Positions 60,580-63,189 of a stretch of DNA of 64,000 bases are shown here, one piece after another. Origin of the DNA: Lepturacanthus savala (taxonomy: Eukaryota; Chordata; Actinopteri; Scombriformes; Trichiuridae). Where the stretch lies: NCBI GenBank assembly GCA_030544235.1, contig CM060471.1, positions 878,348-942,347 of the forward strand. The letters run 5' to 3'. Below the pieces are notes generated by a model. It searched no databases. It was not told the origin of the DNA and was given only the letters and a program-made list of their open reading frames with translations. How positions within the stretch are numbered: the first letter of the stretch is position 1; each line of letters begins with the position of its first letter. The position numbers and the translations under genes are program-made.

Positions 60580-61527
60580 TGGTGTGTGTTCTGCATGTTG
60601 TGCAATGAACCAGTCTCACTTTGGACTTCTTGGAAAACACAGTGAGGGGAGGAAGGAAAAAAAAGAACGCGTGAGCTGCTCTCACTGCAGCTGTTTTTTT
60701 CCCTTTTCTTTTCTGCAAAGTTGCATTCACACAATGATCTTAAACTCAGGCCATGGGGACATCACTCCATGAGGATTAAAAAAAATAATAATTTGAGTCA
60801 AAGTGTGACAGGACTGCATTCATATGCATACTGAGAAAAACAAAACAAAACTGCACATCAGTAGACAAGTGCACCCAGGGGTTTGACACATATCCAGTGG
60901 CCTGGACAGAAGTAGCAGCTGACAGCCTGAGAGTTGTTTGCATGGAGACTTGTGTTGTAATAACCTTTAAGAAGCCCCATGTTTCCTGAACTCACCACCA
61001 CCTATACACTCGAAATGGAATCTATTATTAGAATTCCTTGTTCTATCCCATGAGCAGAAACAAATCTGCATCCAGTAAACACCCCAACTGAGCCATCCCC
61101 CACCGCCTTGACTGACAACTGCAGGTTGCCCTCCTGCATCAAAACACGCATATTTGCGCTATTATTTACCTTTGAGCAACATGCACGGGCCCGTGCATCA
61201 ACTCGTGCAGAGTTTATTATCAAGAGTTGCAGTGTCCTTGGCTATCTCGTGACTATTAAAGGCGCCCTGTGCTCAACATCCCTGCCTGTACGCTGCTAAT
61301 AACGTCAATATGAGTGAGTACACACAGCATCGTCTTACCAGGAACTGTGCAAGGGGAAGATCTTAAAACAGGAAATGCAACTGACCCTTGTAAACCACCT
61401 AACTTTAAAATGCACTGGCCGTGCTCGAGCTGCAGCGGTGCATGTTGCAAACCGTGCAGCTGTGATTGCATATCGGTAGTTTTGCACAGATCGGTTTCAT
61501 ATTCTTACCTCCCTTTGGCTGAGACAT
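10576..61527 (-). CDS. map2k6: map2k6 (MKK6), dual-specificity MAP kinase kinase 6, 12 coding exons
   Basis: MKK6 phosphorylates the Thr and Tyr of the p38 MAPK activation loop in cytoplasm and nucleus, downstream of MAP3Ks in stress and cytokine signalling. Twelve minus-strand exons join in frame to 334 codons plus stop, the length of human MAP2K6. Visible parts: docking motif KRKPVLKL (8-15), glycine loop GRGAYG (60-65), ATP-binding Lys82, HRD with catalytic Asp179, DFG at 197-199, activation-loop Ser207 and Thr211, APE at 221-223, and a C-terminal DVD-like MAP3K docking segment (about 311-334). The N-terminus (KLPKEAFEQP, then PPRDLDSKAC) matches MAP2K6 rather than the longer, different N-terminus of MAP2K3. 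Every splice junction is GT-AG with matching phase. The start is the only Met in frame in exon 1 and has G at -3. The gene spans 51 kb, mostly because of the 28.7 kb intron 1. Exon structure and identity were read by eye; alternative first exons cannot be excluded. Confidence 0.95.
11616..11661 (-). CDS. map2k6: map2k6 coding exon 11
   Basis: 46 nt coding the end of Cys294 and residues Leu295 to Met309: LKKVSKERPTYTELM, with the conserved C-lobe Arg302. The acceptor is CTCTGCAG and the donor GTGAGT. Found by matching the expected peptide; both splice sites and both phases agree. Confidence 0.94.
11975..12275 (+). repeat. Interspersed repeat, CTGCAACAATTAGTCAATTA family
   Basis: Begins AGAGCTGCAACAATTAGTCA and runs through CTTTGGGTTGTGGACTGTTT. 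Related stretches lie at about 35135-35640 (two head-to-tail or opposed copies), 42220-42300, 44520-44560, 56780-57070, 58640-58740 and 59795-59880. It has no coding capacity. A common vertebrate-type non-autonomous repeat is likely; the class is not assigned. Confidence 0.6.
12450..12530 (+). repeat. tRNA-like SINE head fragment in intron 10
   Basis: Contains GTTGCCTCACAGCAAAAAGG and CACAGGTTCAAGACC, the pol III B-box part of the SINE family that recurs across the window. Only the 5' head remains. Confidence 0.7.
14335..14625 (+). repeat. Dispersed repeat ending GGCGAAGGTAATAAT
   Basis: Contains AATTTAATCATCTGTTCGTG, ACCATTCCCAA and a (CAGA)n tract before a GGCGAAGGTAAT end. The same unit recurs in pieces at 16080-16270, 31980-32150, 50735-51030 and 51580-51655. 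The 3' end CCTCCTTGGCGGAGGTAATA in the 31.98 kb copy suggests a LINE or SINE tail common in fish; this assignment is inference. Confidence 0.6.
15763..15808. repeat. (AAT)n trinucleotide repeat
   Basis: AAC/AAT triplets passing into about a dozen perfect AAT units, in intron 10. Confidence 0.95.
16080..16270 (+). repeat. Dispersed repeat, second copy
   Basis: Shares CCAGGTGGCTCCAAA, the TTACTGTAATGGTACCAAAC-type word and AATCATCTGTTCAGG with the copies at 14.3, 32.0 and 50.8 kb. Its 3' end is lost after the CATTCCC(T)CAAAGTT word. Confidence 0.6.
16600..17990 (-). pseudogene. Non-LTR retrotransposon (LINE) reverse transcriptase remnant
   Basis: On the minus strand scattered frames show the RT core: a FADD-like segment followed by DITMIGCITGNDESAYR near 17150-17235, an HTVPLPKQRPPT-type stretch near 17500-17540, and the C-terminal RLRNSFF region near 16670-16750 with TLLPSGRRYRSVKC upstream. 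Stops and frameshifts break it throughout. The pattern fits fish LINEs of the L2/Rex-like group that end in a conserved RT thumb/tail. It lies in map2k6 intron 10, in the same direction as the gene. Endonuclease and 5' end not recognised. Confidence 0.8.
18000..19138. other. Intron 10, segment without recognised elements
   Basis: AT-rich sequence between the LINE remnant and exon 10. A TGGGAATATATGGGAATAAA word at about 18765-18800 recurs near 62560-62640, so part of it is probably a further old repeat. No gene seen. Confidence 0.4.
19139..19278 (-). CDS. map2k6: map2k6 coding exon 10
   Basis: 140 nt, residues Ile248 to Leu293 plus two bases of Cys294. It contains IELAILRFPYDSWGTPFQQL and then EEPSPQLPADQFSPEFVDF, the C-lobe segment typical of MKK3/MKK6. 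The donor GTGCGT lies inside a short overrun of open frame; phase with exon 11 (TG|C) fixes the boundary at 19139. The acceptor is GGCTCAG. Confidence 0.95.
19953..20134. repeat. Minisatellite, about 35-39 bp unit, five copies
   Basis: The unit GAGACATCTAGTCTTTATTA + TGTATATCTATGGAT is repeated head to tail five times. The TA run inside the unit grows from left to right (TATG to TATATATATA), and one copy has CTCG for CTAG. It lies in intron 9. Confidence 0.93.
21960..22245 (-). pseudogene. LINE ORF C-terminal fragment
   Basis: The minus-strand frame carries ANQPDIVVVDKVQKKAVVI and KKENEKVEKYQGLKEQLEQM, the C-terminal segment (QPDIVVVD... EKYQGLKEELEKMWKVK-type) common in fish non-LTR retrotransposon ORF2 proteins. 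It stops 70 bp short of the neighbouring Tc1 end. RT core and 3' UTR are absent. It is in map2k6 intron 9. Confidence 0.75.
22313..23735 (-). mobile_element. Tc1-like DNA transposon, right end truncated
   Basis: The left terminal inverted repeat starts CAGTGCATCTGGAAAGTATT just after a TA dinucleotide (22311-22312), the Tc1/mariner target. The minus strand encodes a transposase (see separate entry). After the GGCTGTGAATACTTATGTAC stretch near 23651 the sequence departs at about 23735 and the matching right inverted repeat is missing. A similar right-end fragment occurs at 62184-62259. Inserted in intron 9 of map2k6 in the same orientation. Confidence 0.9.
22540..23489 (-). pseudogene. Tc1-like transposase, decayed
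   Basis: Starts at the Met of MSEHKPSMKSKELSVDLRD (23489) and is open for 174 codons to 22968. It shows the paired-like helix-turn-helix part (LRDRIVSRHKSGEEYRNTSA ... AGRPSKLSDRGRR, with a GRPR-like AT-hook) and the first catalytic Asp in ILWSDETK. Beyond 22968 the rest is frameshifted, but HQDNNPKH (near 22735-22755) and PDLNLIEH (near 22640-22665) show the second Asp and the Glu of the DDE triad. A TGA interrupts just before that last motif. Non-functional. Confidence 0.88.
24400..24477 (-). CDS. map2k6: map2k6 coding exon 9
   Basis: 78 nt, residues Pro222 to Met247: PERINPETNQKGYNVKSDIW followed by SLGITM, i.e. the APE helix and start of helix F. Thr229 replaces the Leu seen in mammalian MKK6 (NPELNQ). 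The acceptor is CCTGCAG and the donor GTAAGT. Confidence 0.97.
25097..25224 (-). CDS. map2k6: map2k6 coding exon 8 (catalytic and activation loops)
   Basis: 128 nt completing Asp179 and coding to Ala221. It contains DVKPSNVLIN, the magnesium-binding CDFG (Asp197) and the activation loop with Ser207 and Thr211, the two sites phosphorylated by MAP3Ks. It ends in YMA, with the APE motif completed in exon 9. The acceptor is CGTAG and the donor GTAAGC. All catalytic residues are intact. Confidence 0.98.
25225..25429. other. Start of map2k6 intron 7
   Basis: AT-rich sequence between exon 8 and the SINE fragments; nothing recognised. The rest of intron 7, 25990-26425, is also without recognisable elements. 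Confidence 0.4.
25430..25600 (-). repeat. tRNA-like SINE, internal fragment
   Basis: Minus-oriented copy in intron 8/exon-8 side: contains CATTACAGGTGAGAGGCAGG, TCTATCATGGAGCACACACA and CAGCATGTGTTTGGACTGTG. Head lost. Ends at the TTTGGACTGTGGGAGGA word. Confidence 0.8.
25750..25990 (-). repeat. tRNA-like SINE, second copy in intron 7
   Basis: Minus-oriented, with internal deletion: GGCAATTTAGAGTCTCCAAT, TTGGACTGTGGGAGGAAGCT, AAACTCCACACAGAAAGGTC, and the head complement GAGGCAACAGCGCTAA at the right end. It lies only about 150 bp from the previous fragment. Confidence 0.8.
26426..26477 (-). CDS. map2k6: map2k6 coding exon 7 (HRD, first half)
   Basis: 52 nt coding Ile162 to Arg178 plus the first base of catalytic Asp179. 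The peptide is IVKALEHLHSNLQVIHR. The intron interrupts the Asp codon of HRD (G|AT). The acceptor is TTACAG and the donor GTAAGA. Confidence 0.96.
26594..26710 (-). CDS. map2k6: map2k6 coding exon 6 (hinge)
   Basis: 117 nt, residues Gly123 to Ser161, phase 0. It contains GDVWICMELMDTSLDKFYK, which includes the kinase hinge, and TIPEDILGKIAVS of helix E. The acceptor is TTGCCAG and the donor GTAATC. Intron 6 that follows is only 116 bp. Confidence 0.97.
27430..27773 (+). repeat. tRNA-like SINE, near-complete copy in intron 5
   Basis: Plus-oriented: GGTGGTACAGTGGTTAGCAC (A-box-like), TTGCCTCACAGCAAGAAGGT, a CACAGGTTCCAG B-box-like stretch with the usual RANNCC changed, then the family body, and the 3' tail ending ATAGAAAATGACTGAATG. 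ACAGCCC occurs on both flanks (27428-27434 and 27774-27780) and may be a short target duplication. Its 3' tail shows what was beside the gypsy insertion at 46 kb before that element jumped in. Confidence 0.85.
27959..29390 (-). mobile_element. Second Tc1/mariner-type transposon, right end truncated
   Basis: Starts CAGTAGTGTTCAAAATAACA after a TA dinucleotide (27957-27958). Long inverted repeats are visible: 28085-28155 (CATTCATGATATCATGCTGT ... ATTGGACAATTAGTTGAAAG) matches inverted 29320-29390. The right inverted repeat breaks off at about 29387. It differs from the element at 22.3 kb. Inserted in intron 5, same orientation as map2k6. Confidence 0.85.
28265..29225 (-). pseudogene. Transposase of the second Tc1-type element, decayed
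   Basis: Minus-strand frames from about 29225 (ATG followed by Gly-Ser/Arg-rich start) down to about 28265 carry fragments such as RLPKTLFKLQFTLNTVKMVL and the WGMG-like HHDMGDVSLTMVLG. The frame is broken by many stops and indels. No intact catalytic domain. Confidence 0.7.
29666..29785 (-). CDS. map2k6: map2k6 coding exon 5 (helix C)
   Basis: 120 nt, residues Arg83 to Glu122. It begins RIRATVNSQEQKRLLMDLD, the helix C segment of MKK3/MKK6, and ends TFYGALFRE. The acceptor is CATCAG and the donor GTAGTA. The TVDCFYTVTF segment resembles MAP2K3 (Phe-Tyr) rather than the Pro-Phe of human MAP2K6, a position that differs among paralogues. Confidence 0.97.
30258..30371 (-). CDS. map2k6: map2k6 coding exon 4 (glycine loop, ATP lysine)
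   Basis: 114 nt, residues Asn45 to Lys82, phase 0 at both ends. It contains NFEVKADDLEQI, the glycine-rich loop GELGRGAYGVV and IMAVK, ending exactly on the ATP-binding Lys82. The acceptor is GACCAG and the donor GTGGGT. Mammalian MKK6 has EKMRHVPSGQ where this has DKMRHVPSSL, a conservative difference at the loop after strand 2. Confidence 0.97.
30552..30765 (-). repeat. tRNA-like SINE, 3' part, intron 3
   Basis: Minus-oriented: begins with the tail complement CAGTCAGTCATTTTCTATAC, continues CTTATTCCTCATTAGGGTCA and ends at CAGCATGTGTTTGGACTTGG. The head is missing. Confidence 0.85.
31433..31481 (-). CDS. map2k6: map2k6 coding exon 3
   Basis: 49 nt coding the last base of Val28 to Lys44, including PPRDLDSKACVTIGEK, a segment characteristic of MAP2K6. 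The acceptor is GTGTTTCAG and the donor is GTAATT. It links the docking region to the kinase domain. Confidence 0.95.
31980..32150 (+). repeat. Dispersed repeat, third copy, with intact 3' end
   Basis: Contains AATCATCTGTTCATGGTACC, ACAGACAGACAAATACCAGT and the end CCTCCTTGGCGGAGGTAATA, followed by an AT/AAT-rich tail. The same family as 14335-14625. In intron 2. Confidence 0.65.
32753..32816 (-). CDS. map2k6: map2k6 coding exon 2
   Basis: Codes the rest of Gly7 to Ala27 and two bases of Val28. It contains the basic-hydrophobic MAPK docking motif KRKPVLKL followed by PKEAFEQP. The acceptor is TTTTCAG just above 32816 and the donor is GTAAG at 32752. Because the exon itself begins GTAAGAGG, a naive donor search would misplace the boundary; the phase with exon 1 decides it. 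Confidence 0.92.
33250..33405 (-). repeat. tRNA-like SINE internal fragment, intron 1
   Basis: CCCAGCACATTACAGGTGAG through TCTATCATGGAGCACACACA to TTAGACTGTGGGAGGA. No head or tail. Confidence 0.8.
33406..34910. other. Intron 1, segment without recognised elements
   Basis: AT-rich, non-repetitive by eye. A 13-bp inverted pair (ACACCTGGACTG / CAGTCCAGGTGT) flanks GTCTGA at about 34811-34840. No gene seen. Confidence 0.4.
34911..34966. repeat. (GT)n microsatellite in intron 1
   Basis: GT dinucleotides with a few GC and TA interruptions. Confidence 0.95.
35135..35640. repeat. Paired copies of the GCTGCAACAATTAGTC-type repeat
   Basis: The left part contains GTTAATCGATTAGTCAATTG and the phrase CAGACCAACAGTCCACAACC. 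The same phrase recurs at about 35438, and the right end reads GATTGCTGCAGCTCTATGAA, complement of the family start. Two partial copies lie next to each other. Confidence 0.6.
37512..39560. mobile_element. Possible MITE-type element carrying nested repeats
   Basis: The left end TTTCCACCGACAGTATGGGC + TCAATTCACC matches, inverted, the right end near 39505-39550 (GGGTTGAGCTGGTACTGTCT + GTGGAAAA). The enclosed 2 kb includes an inverted pair of CGATTC/GAATCG words (37590-37640 and 38360-38440), possibly a second hAT-like element, plus the hairpin repeat at 38.8 kb. No transposase recognised. Ends and nesting are inference. Confidence 0.4.
38776..39170 (+). repeat. Hairpin-bearing interspersed repeat, copy 2
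   Basis: Reads ACTCATCCAGGTCATTGTAG, then TTTGAGCTTGAAGACGTTTC, and two overlapping hairpins. The first is a perfect 12-bp stem at 39009-39020 and 39026-39037 with a 5-nt loop. The second pairs 39028-39042 with 39056-39070. It ends with GAGATCTCAAGGCAGGATGG. It is partly inverted relative to copy 1 at 1.3 kb. Confidence 0.75.
40280..40850 (+). pseudogene. Tc1-like transposase remnant, intron 1
   Basis: Plus-strand fragments match the central Tc1 transposase: CCTTCCAGAAGAACAACCAT, then TTCTCTGGTCTGATGAACAA coding the FSGLMNK-type version of the W-S-D-E motif, and GTGAAGCATGGTGGTGGCAG for the VKHGGG-type motif. Several stops and shifts. The N-terminal DNA-binding region is absent; opposite orientation to the Tc1 in intron 9. 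Confidence 0.8.
40849..40917. repeat. (CA)n(TA)n microsatellite
   Basis: CA over 57 bp passing into a short TA run, at the 3' edge of the Tc1 remnant. Confidence 0.97.
40918..40985 (-). repeat. tRNA-like SINE 3' end fragment
   Basis: AGTCAGTCAATTATTTTTAG, CTGCTTATTCCTTACTAGGG and GGGTCTGCTGGAG: the tail region only, minus orientation. Confidence 0.7.
41000..44860. other. Intron 1, AT-rich stretch with little recognised
   Basis: No gene seen. Short pieces of the GCTGCAACAATTAGTC family occur near 42220-42300 and 44520-44560. The remainder has poly(A/T) runs and short AATA tandem repeats (43800-43825). Confidence 0.4.
44873..45237 (-). mobile_element. Complete tRNA-like SINE with target-site duplication
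   Basis: A 365-bp copy in minus orientation flanked by TTCTCTGAAACA at 44861-44872 and 45238-45249. Neighbouring C and G extend the match to 14 bp. On the minus strand the 5' head is GGCGACGCAGTGGAGCAGAG and TTGCCTCACAGCAAGAAGGT, with the pol III B box GGTTCAAGACC. The 3' tail ends in (TGAC)n. A direct repeat of this length is the signature of LINE-driven insertion. This is the best copy for defining the family. Confidence 0.88.
45249..45420 (+). repeat. hAT-type MITE left-end fragment
   Basis: CAGGGATTCCCAAAGTGTGG then GCACCCCTGGGTGTGCGTGA resembles the ends of common fish hAT-type elements (CAGGGGTTCCCAAAGTG...). No matching right end was found before 46 kb. The SINE target duplication overlaps its first bases. 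Confidence 0.45.
45880..46043 (+). repeat. tRNA-like SINE, left part, split by the gypsy element
   Basis: CACAGTCCAAACACGTGCTG ... GATTGGGTCCAGCAGAC, plus orientation. Its continuation, CCATGTGACCCAAGTGAGGA to the (TGAC)n tail, lies at 50662-50712 after the retrotransposon. The copy at 27430-27773 shows the unbroken order. Confidence 0.88.
46039..46043. other. Gypsy target-site duplication, left (CAGAC)
   Basis: CAGAC here and at 50657-50661. The uninterrupted SINE at 27.7 kb reads CCAGCAGACCATGTG once, confirming the duplication. Confidence 0.92.
46044..46351 (+). repeat. 5' LTR of the Gmr1-like element
   Basis: 308 bp from TGTGGGGGGGACG to GTGTTACA. A TATA-like TTTATATACC at about 46160-46170 and AATAAA at about 46266-46271 suggest promoter and poly(A) signal, so R would start near 46190. 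The last 143 bp match the 3' LTR with about six transitions and no gaps. Confidence 0.92.
46354..46371 (+). other. Primer-binding site, tRNA-Lys type
   Basis: TGGCGCCTGAAGAGGGAC starts two bases after the LTR. It matches the complement of the tRNA-Lys 3' end at 16 of 18 positions by my comparison, so minus-strand cDNA was probably primed by tRNA-Lys. Confidence 0.8.
46391..47332 (+). CDS. gag: capsid with SCAN-like C-terminal domain
   Basis: Open from MSEPQQLQPV for 313 codons. The N-terminal part (20-70) is Gln/Ala/Glu-rich and likely coiled-coil. About residues 75-150 are matrix/capsid-like (WAVRLLPLLSGEAQTAALSL). Residues about 147-232 resemble a SCAN domain: FRSARLGPSDRPFVYAQQL, RWLQPGESEGEARMLEQIVL, EQFQEGLP and WVRCHRP. 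SCAN domains of tetrapod zinc-finger proteins are considered derived from Gmr1-like capsids. After about codon 250 this frame leaves the Pro-rich linker, and the CCHC knuckle lies in another frame (47284-47325), so the last 60 codons are probably out of frame. Confidence 0.85.
   Translation: MSEPQQLQPVAALAQMLGEIAAMHREQAEVNQQQLAAMQEQAERQTEVLQSLLARPSTSSASPPSLLAGMTLQRMSAADDPQTYIEMFQATAAACGWPEEEWAVRLLPLLSGEAQTAALSLPAAARGSFAGIRRAVLERLGLSPEDHRRQFRSARLGPSDRPFVYAQQLKDAAVRWLQPGESEGEARMLEQIVLEQFQEGLPGRTAEWVRCHRPADLCAAIILAEDHLAVHSRSHLSVAQTPATARTSPAPRRKSLPPRHPNLNPALTHPLSSLLHRLQLPRALFLTHRGLLRRQGRSVGGAGGPDTSVTSAH
47150..48230 (+). pseudogene. gag tail, protease and integrase zinc-binding region
   Basis: A frame one step from gag runs open to 48309. 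It holds the CCHC knuckle CWRCGRPGHFRHEC (47284-47325), the aspartic protease with VDSGCTQS (catalytic Asp at 47446-47448) and LILGTDW as the second protease strand, and the integrase HHCC module GHMGYEKTLDRIMARFYWPG ... CASCPEC (48085-48186). After CQLVNQPAIPRA the true frame changes near 48205-48225, and the remaining codons to 48309 are meaningless. Going straight from protease to integrase, without RT between, is visible here. Confidence 0.88.
48222..49112 (+). pseudogene. Integrase core and C-terminal domain
   Basis: The catalytic DDE triad is complete: GMDLIGPF (near 48255), LTDQGTSF (near 48430) and GLVERLNKTLK (near 48537). Then follow the PLLFAVREVPQASTGFSPFE segment and a C-terminal GPY/F-like stretch LAKWQGTFVVTRRVG. 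The first catalytic residue lies about 30 nt after a frameshift from the upstream frame. The frame ends at TGA 49110-49112, where related elements continue into RT, so the TGA looks like a CGA-to-TGA decay mutation. Confidence 0.9.
49113..49940 (+). pseudogene. Reverse transcriptase domain
   Basis: In the same frame as integrase after the TGA. It contains RFADVFSPLPGRTNLIEHHI, a join at HKRKIESNSAW where about 14 residues usual in gypsy RT are missing in frame, SIRFCVDYRRVN, TTLDLTKGYWQI, TLPFGLFGSPATFQ and the catalytic YLDDVIIHS (near 49704-49730). The frame is lost in an A-rich run near 49928-49935 and stops at 49938-49940. RT lies after integrase, the inverse of normal gypsy order. Confidence 0.92.
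49925..50510 (+). pseudogene. RT connection and RNase H domain
   Basis: Continues one frame away: KEVRQFLGLAGYYRRFMPDF, then FILQTDALGRGLGPVLSQEV (first RNase H Asp), YSTVEKECLAIRWAV (Glu), CSDHAPLQWL (Asp) and PGAQMAVADFLSRS as the C-terminus. Ser is usual where TDALG has Leu. It passes into a G-rich tract (50477-50488), probably the polypurine tract. No coding meaning beyond about 50510. Confidence 0.9.
50514..50656 (+). repeat. Truncated 3' LTR
   Basis: 143 bp equal to the last 143 bp of the 5' LTR, with AATAAA at about 50570 and the end GTGTTACA. The first 165 bp of the LTR, including its promoter, are missing: the sequence passes from the G-rich tract and about 25 bp of unmatched sequence straight into CAGCGGCAACGCAGCGG. 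Confidence 0.9.
50657..50712 (+). repeat. Target duplication and 3' tail of the split SINE
   Basis: CAGAC (target duplication), then CATGTGACCCAAGTGAGGAA and the tail GATGACTGACTGACTAG. Together with 45880-46043 it reconstitutes the 3' half of the SINE into which the gypsy element inserted. Confidence 0.9.
50735..51030 (+). repeat. Dispersed repeat, fourth copy
   Basis: GCCAGGTGGCTCCAAATGAT, TTTACCACAATGTTACC and TTAATCATCTGTTCATGGTA, ending GTGGAGGTAATAT. A fifth, shorter piece lies at about 51580-51655. Confidence 0.65.
51757..54450. mobile_element. Possible non-autonomous DNA transposon with nested MITE
   Basis: The left edge ATTAAAGATAGGGTGGA and the right edge (complement) ATTAAATGTAGGGTATA are similar inverted ends 2.7 kb apart. 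No transposase is recognised between them. The hAT MITE at 53426-53629 is inserted inside. The end match is short, so the call is weak. Confidence 0.25.
53426..53629. mobile_element. Palindromic hAT-type MITE with 8-bp duplication
   Basis: A 204-bp near-perfect palindrome starting CAGGGGTCTCCAACCCTGGT and ending with its complement. It is flanked by CTGTAGAT at 53418-53425 and 53630-53637. The 8-bp duplication and CAGGG ends are hAT superfamily traits. It contains no coding sequence and would have been moved by a transposase supplied in trans. Confidence 0.9.
55500..56035. other. Intron 1, GC-richer unique sequence
   Basis: About 55590-55870 has balanced base composition and no similarity to repeats in the window. 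Open frames occur on both strands but none resembles a known protein, and the flanking sequence lacks convincing splice sites. Could be regulatory. Confidence 0.3.
56036..56069. repeat. (GT)n(G)n simple repeat
   Basis: GT units running into 16 consecutive G. A second G-rich tract follows at about 56210-56285. Confidence 0.95.
56290..56700. promoter_or_regulatory. Candidate intronic regulatory block
   Basis: About 400 bp of non-repetitive, GC-balanced sequence in intron 1. It contains TGTTGATTAACCACAG (HNF1/RUNX-like words), CAGATAATG (GATA-like) and CACTTCCTGTG (ETS-like). No coding potential. The call is by contrast with the surrounding AT-rich repeats and is inference only. Confidence 0.25.
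56780..57070 (-). repeat. GCTGCAACAATTAGTC-type repeat, intron 1
   Basis: Shares CTAGGTTGTGGATTGTTGGT-type words and the AACAATCAACAGACTAACTA end with the 11.98 and 35.1 kb copies. Smaller pieces lie at 58640-58740 and 59795-59880. Confidence 0.5.
57100..60500. other. Intron 1, segment without recognised genes
   Basis: AT-rich DNA with poly(A) tracts (57960-57982, 59977-59993) and short repeat fragments. No gene or RNA recognised. Confidence 0.4.
60529..60590. repeat. (GT)n microsatellite
   Basis: GT dinucleotides with GGTGTGTG interruptions at the right end. Confidence 0.96.
61181..61198. promoter_or_regulatory. 18-bp perfect palindrome near exon 1
   Basis: ATGCACGGGCCCGTGCAT is its own reverse complement. 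It lies in intron 1 about 310 bp downstream of exon 1. It could bind a dimeric factor or be chance; no specific factor is assigned. Confidence 0.4.
61509..61527 (-). CDS. map2k6: map2k6 coding exon 1 (start codon)
   Basis: This exon carries only 19 coding nt: residues 1-6 (MSQPKG) and the first base of Gly7. The ATG begins at 61527 and is preceded by GGGGAA, giving G at -3. The donor is GTAAGA at 61508. The peptide aligns with the MSQSKG start of mammalian MAP2K6, and the phase fits exon 2. The exon is far too short to be found as an ORF; its call rests on the peptide, the donor and the phase match across 28.7 kb. Confidence 0.85.
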
Positions 61528-62035
61528 TTCCCCTTTGCTTTGATGAGGGGGAGGGGAAGCACAAAAGACTTTGCCTTCTCTCTCACTCCCTCCCTCCATC
61601 GCCCTCGCACTGGAGCTTCAAGCGGCTTGCTTTTGCAACAAAGATGCAAAATACAAGCCTCGATCTTCATGCACTTGGACCCCTTTTGCTTCCGATGCGT
61701 GCGTGTCCGTGCAACGGGCGCTGGTACAATTGCACAGCACCGACAGGCGTCGGGAAAAGACGCAATTTTGCAATTGCACTGCAAAGAATTCTCCGCAGCA
61801 CTTACATGATGGGCCAAGGCTGGCAGCTGAAAGCTCCTAACTTGGATCAGTGCGAGCCCCTGCGAGAGAACGTTCTTCCTGCTTGGGGCGCAGAGGACGC
61901 TGGGAAATGTAGTCGTGAATGTACTACAGGGCCCAGATTCAATTTCAGACTATTTGTAAGCGAATTTGTAACATTCTCTTCCATTAAACGCTTCAGTAGA
62001 ATGTGGAGATACTTGCCAAGAATGCATTTAACATA
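61528..62035 (-). promoter_or_regulatory. map2k6 5' UTR and proximal promoter region
   Basis: Sequence directly upstream of the map2k6 ATG, richer in CpG than the rest of the window (for example 61680-61780 and 61855-61915). It contains a pyrimidine/purine-rich tract at 61575-61605 and a ZNF143-like motif at 61899-61913. No clear TATA box was chosen; transcription start not determined. The long plus-strand open frame across this region runs antisense over exon 1 and has no family resemblance. Confidence 0.5.
61899..61916 (-). promoter_or_regulatory. ZNF143/Staf-like binding site
   Basis: On the minus strand this reads ACTACATTTCCCAGC, close to the known ZNF143 core ACTACAATTCCCAGC. It lies about 370-390 bp upstream of the map2k6 ATG, a usual position for this promoter-proximal factor. 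Confidence 0.5.
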
Positions 62036-62081
62036 AATATTTATGTGAATATACATTAATATATTATAATGTATTTAAAAT

Positions 62082-62259
<178 letters not shown>

Positions 62260-62699
62260 TTTCTTTTTTTCTTTTATCTCAGTCATAAATAAATAATATT
62301 GATCTCAAGATGTTTGAGTTTAATGAAGGACATTCAAACACACCTCCCTGACCTGTGGAATGCTACTTTCACTAAATTACTTTAATGAAAGACACTTTCC
62401 AAATAACCATTGTTTAAAAAACAATACACAGAAAATGTGGCAGGAACAGAAGCCAGACATGGAGGTTGAGGCTGGCAAATCAACTTAATCCCAACAAATC
62501 CTTCCACACTATGCCCTATTAGTCTCAGTTTAATGGAGACTATATAGTTGGAAACTTTATATGGGAATTCATGTGAATATATGGGAATTAGTGGTAATAT
62601 ATTGAAATTAACAGCAATGTATGGGAATAAAAGGGAAAAAATACCCAATTTACAAAATTGAAAGTTAGCCCTTGAGAGGAAATTTAAATATAATTGGGC

Positions 62700-63085
62700 A
62701 AAATATATTGTAGCATATTCTCTCTAGAGCCGCATGTGTTTTTTTGCCCCCTGGAGCTTTTTATAAAATGTATGAAAATGAAAAATGATGGGGAGGATAT
62801 ATTTTTTGTTTTAATATGGTTCATGTAGGAGGAAAAAAAATGTGTAAATAAATATTAAATTTACAATTTTTTTGTCAATTTGTTTGTAGATTTACATCAT
62901 AGCCTGCGACACCTTTCAGAGCTGCGGTGCCAGGCAGGTGCGGCTGTAAACTAACATGTACTGGATGTATAAGTCAATAGAATGCACAGAAATGCACTGT
63001 AATCCAAATTAAACTGGCTCATTTTCTTTTATATAGCCTACTTAGCTTTTCAAAAGGCTGCTGTTTTATTTTTTTTAGCATTACA
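62700..63085. other. Upstream intergenic stretch
   Basis: AT-rich, with nothing recognised except a TGGGAATATATGGGAATTA-like repeat just before it (about 62560-62640) that also occurs at 18.77 kb. Confidence 0.4.
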
Positions 63086-63087
63086 GA

Positions 63088-63185
63088 TGGGTGACACGAT
63101 GGTGCAGGGGTTAGTGCTGTTGCCTCATAGCAAGAATGTATGGAGTTCCATGTTCTCCCCGTGTCTGTGTGGGTTTTCCTCCCAC
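63088..63185 (+). repeat. tRNA-like SINE head, upstream of map2k6
   Basis: GGTGACACGATGGTGCAGGG and GTTAGTGCTGTTGCCTCATAGC: A-box-like head of the family; it breaks into LINE sequence after the TTTTCCTCCCACA word. Confidence 0.75.
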
Positions 63186-63189
63186 AAAC

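Noticed and set aside
61314..62036. 240-codon plus-strand open frame near the map2k6 promoter
   Set aside because: It runs antisense across map2k6 exon 1 and the 5' UTR, resembles no protein family and is explained by the GC-richer base composition.
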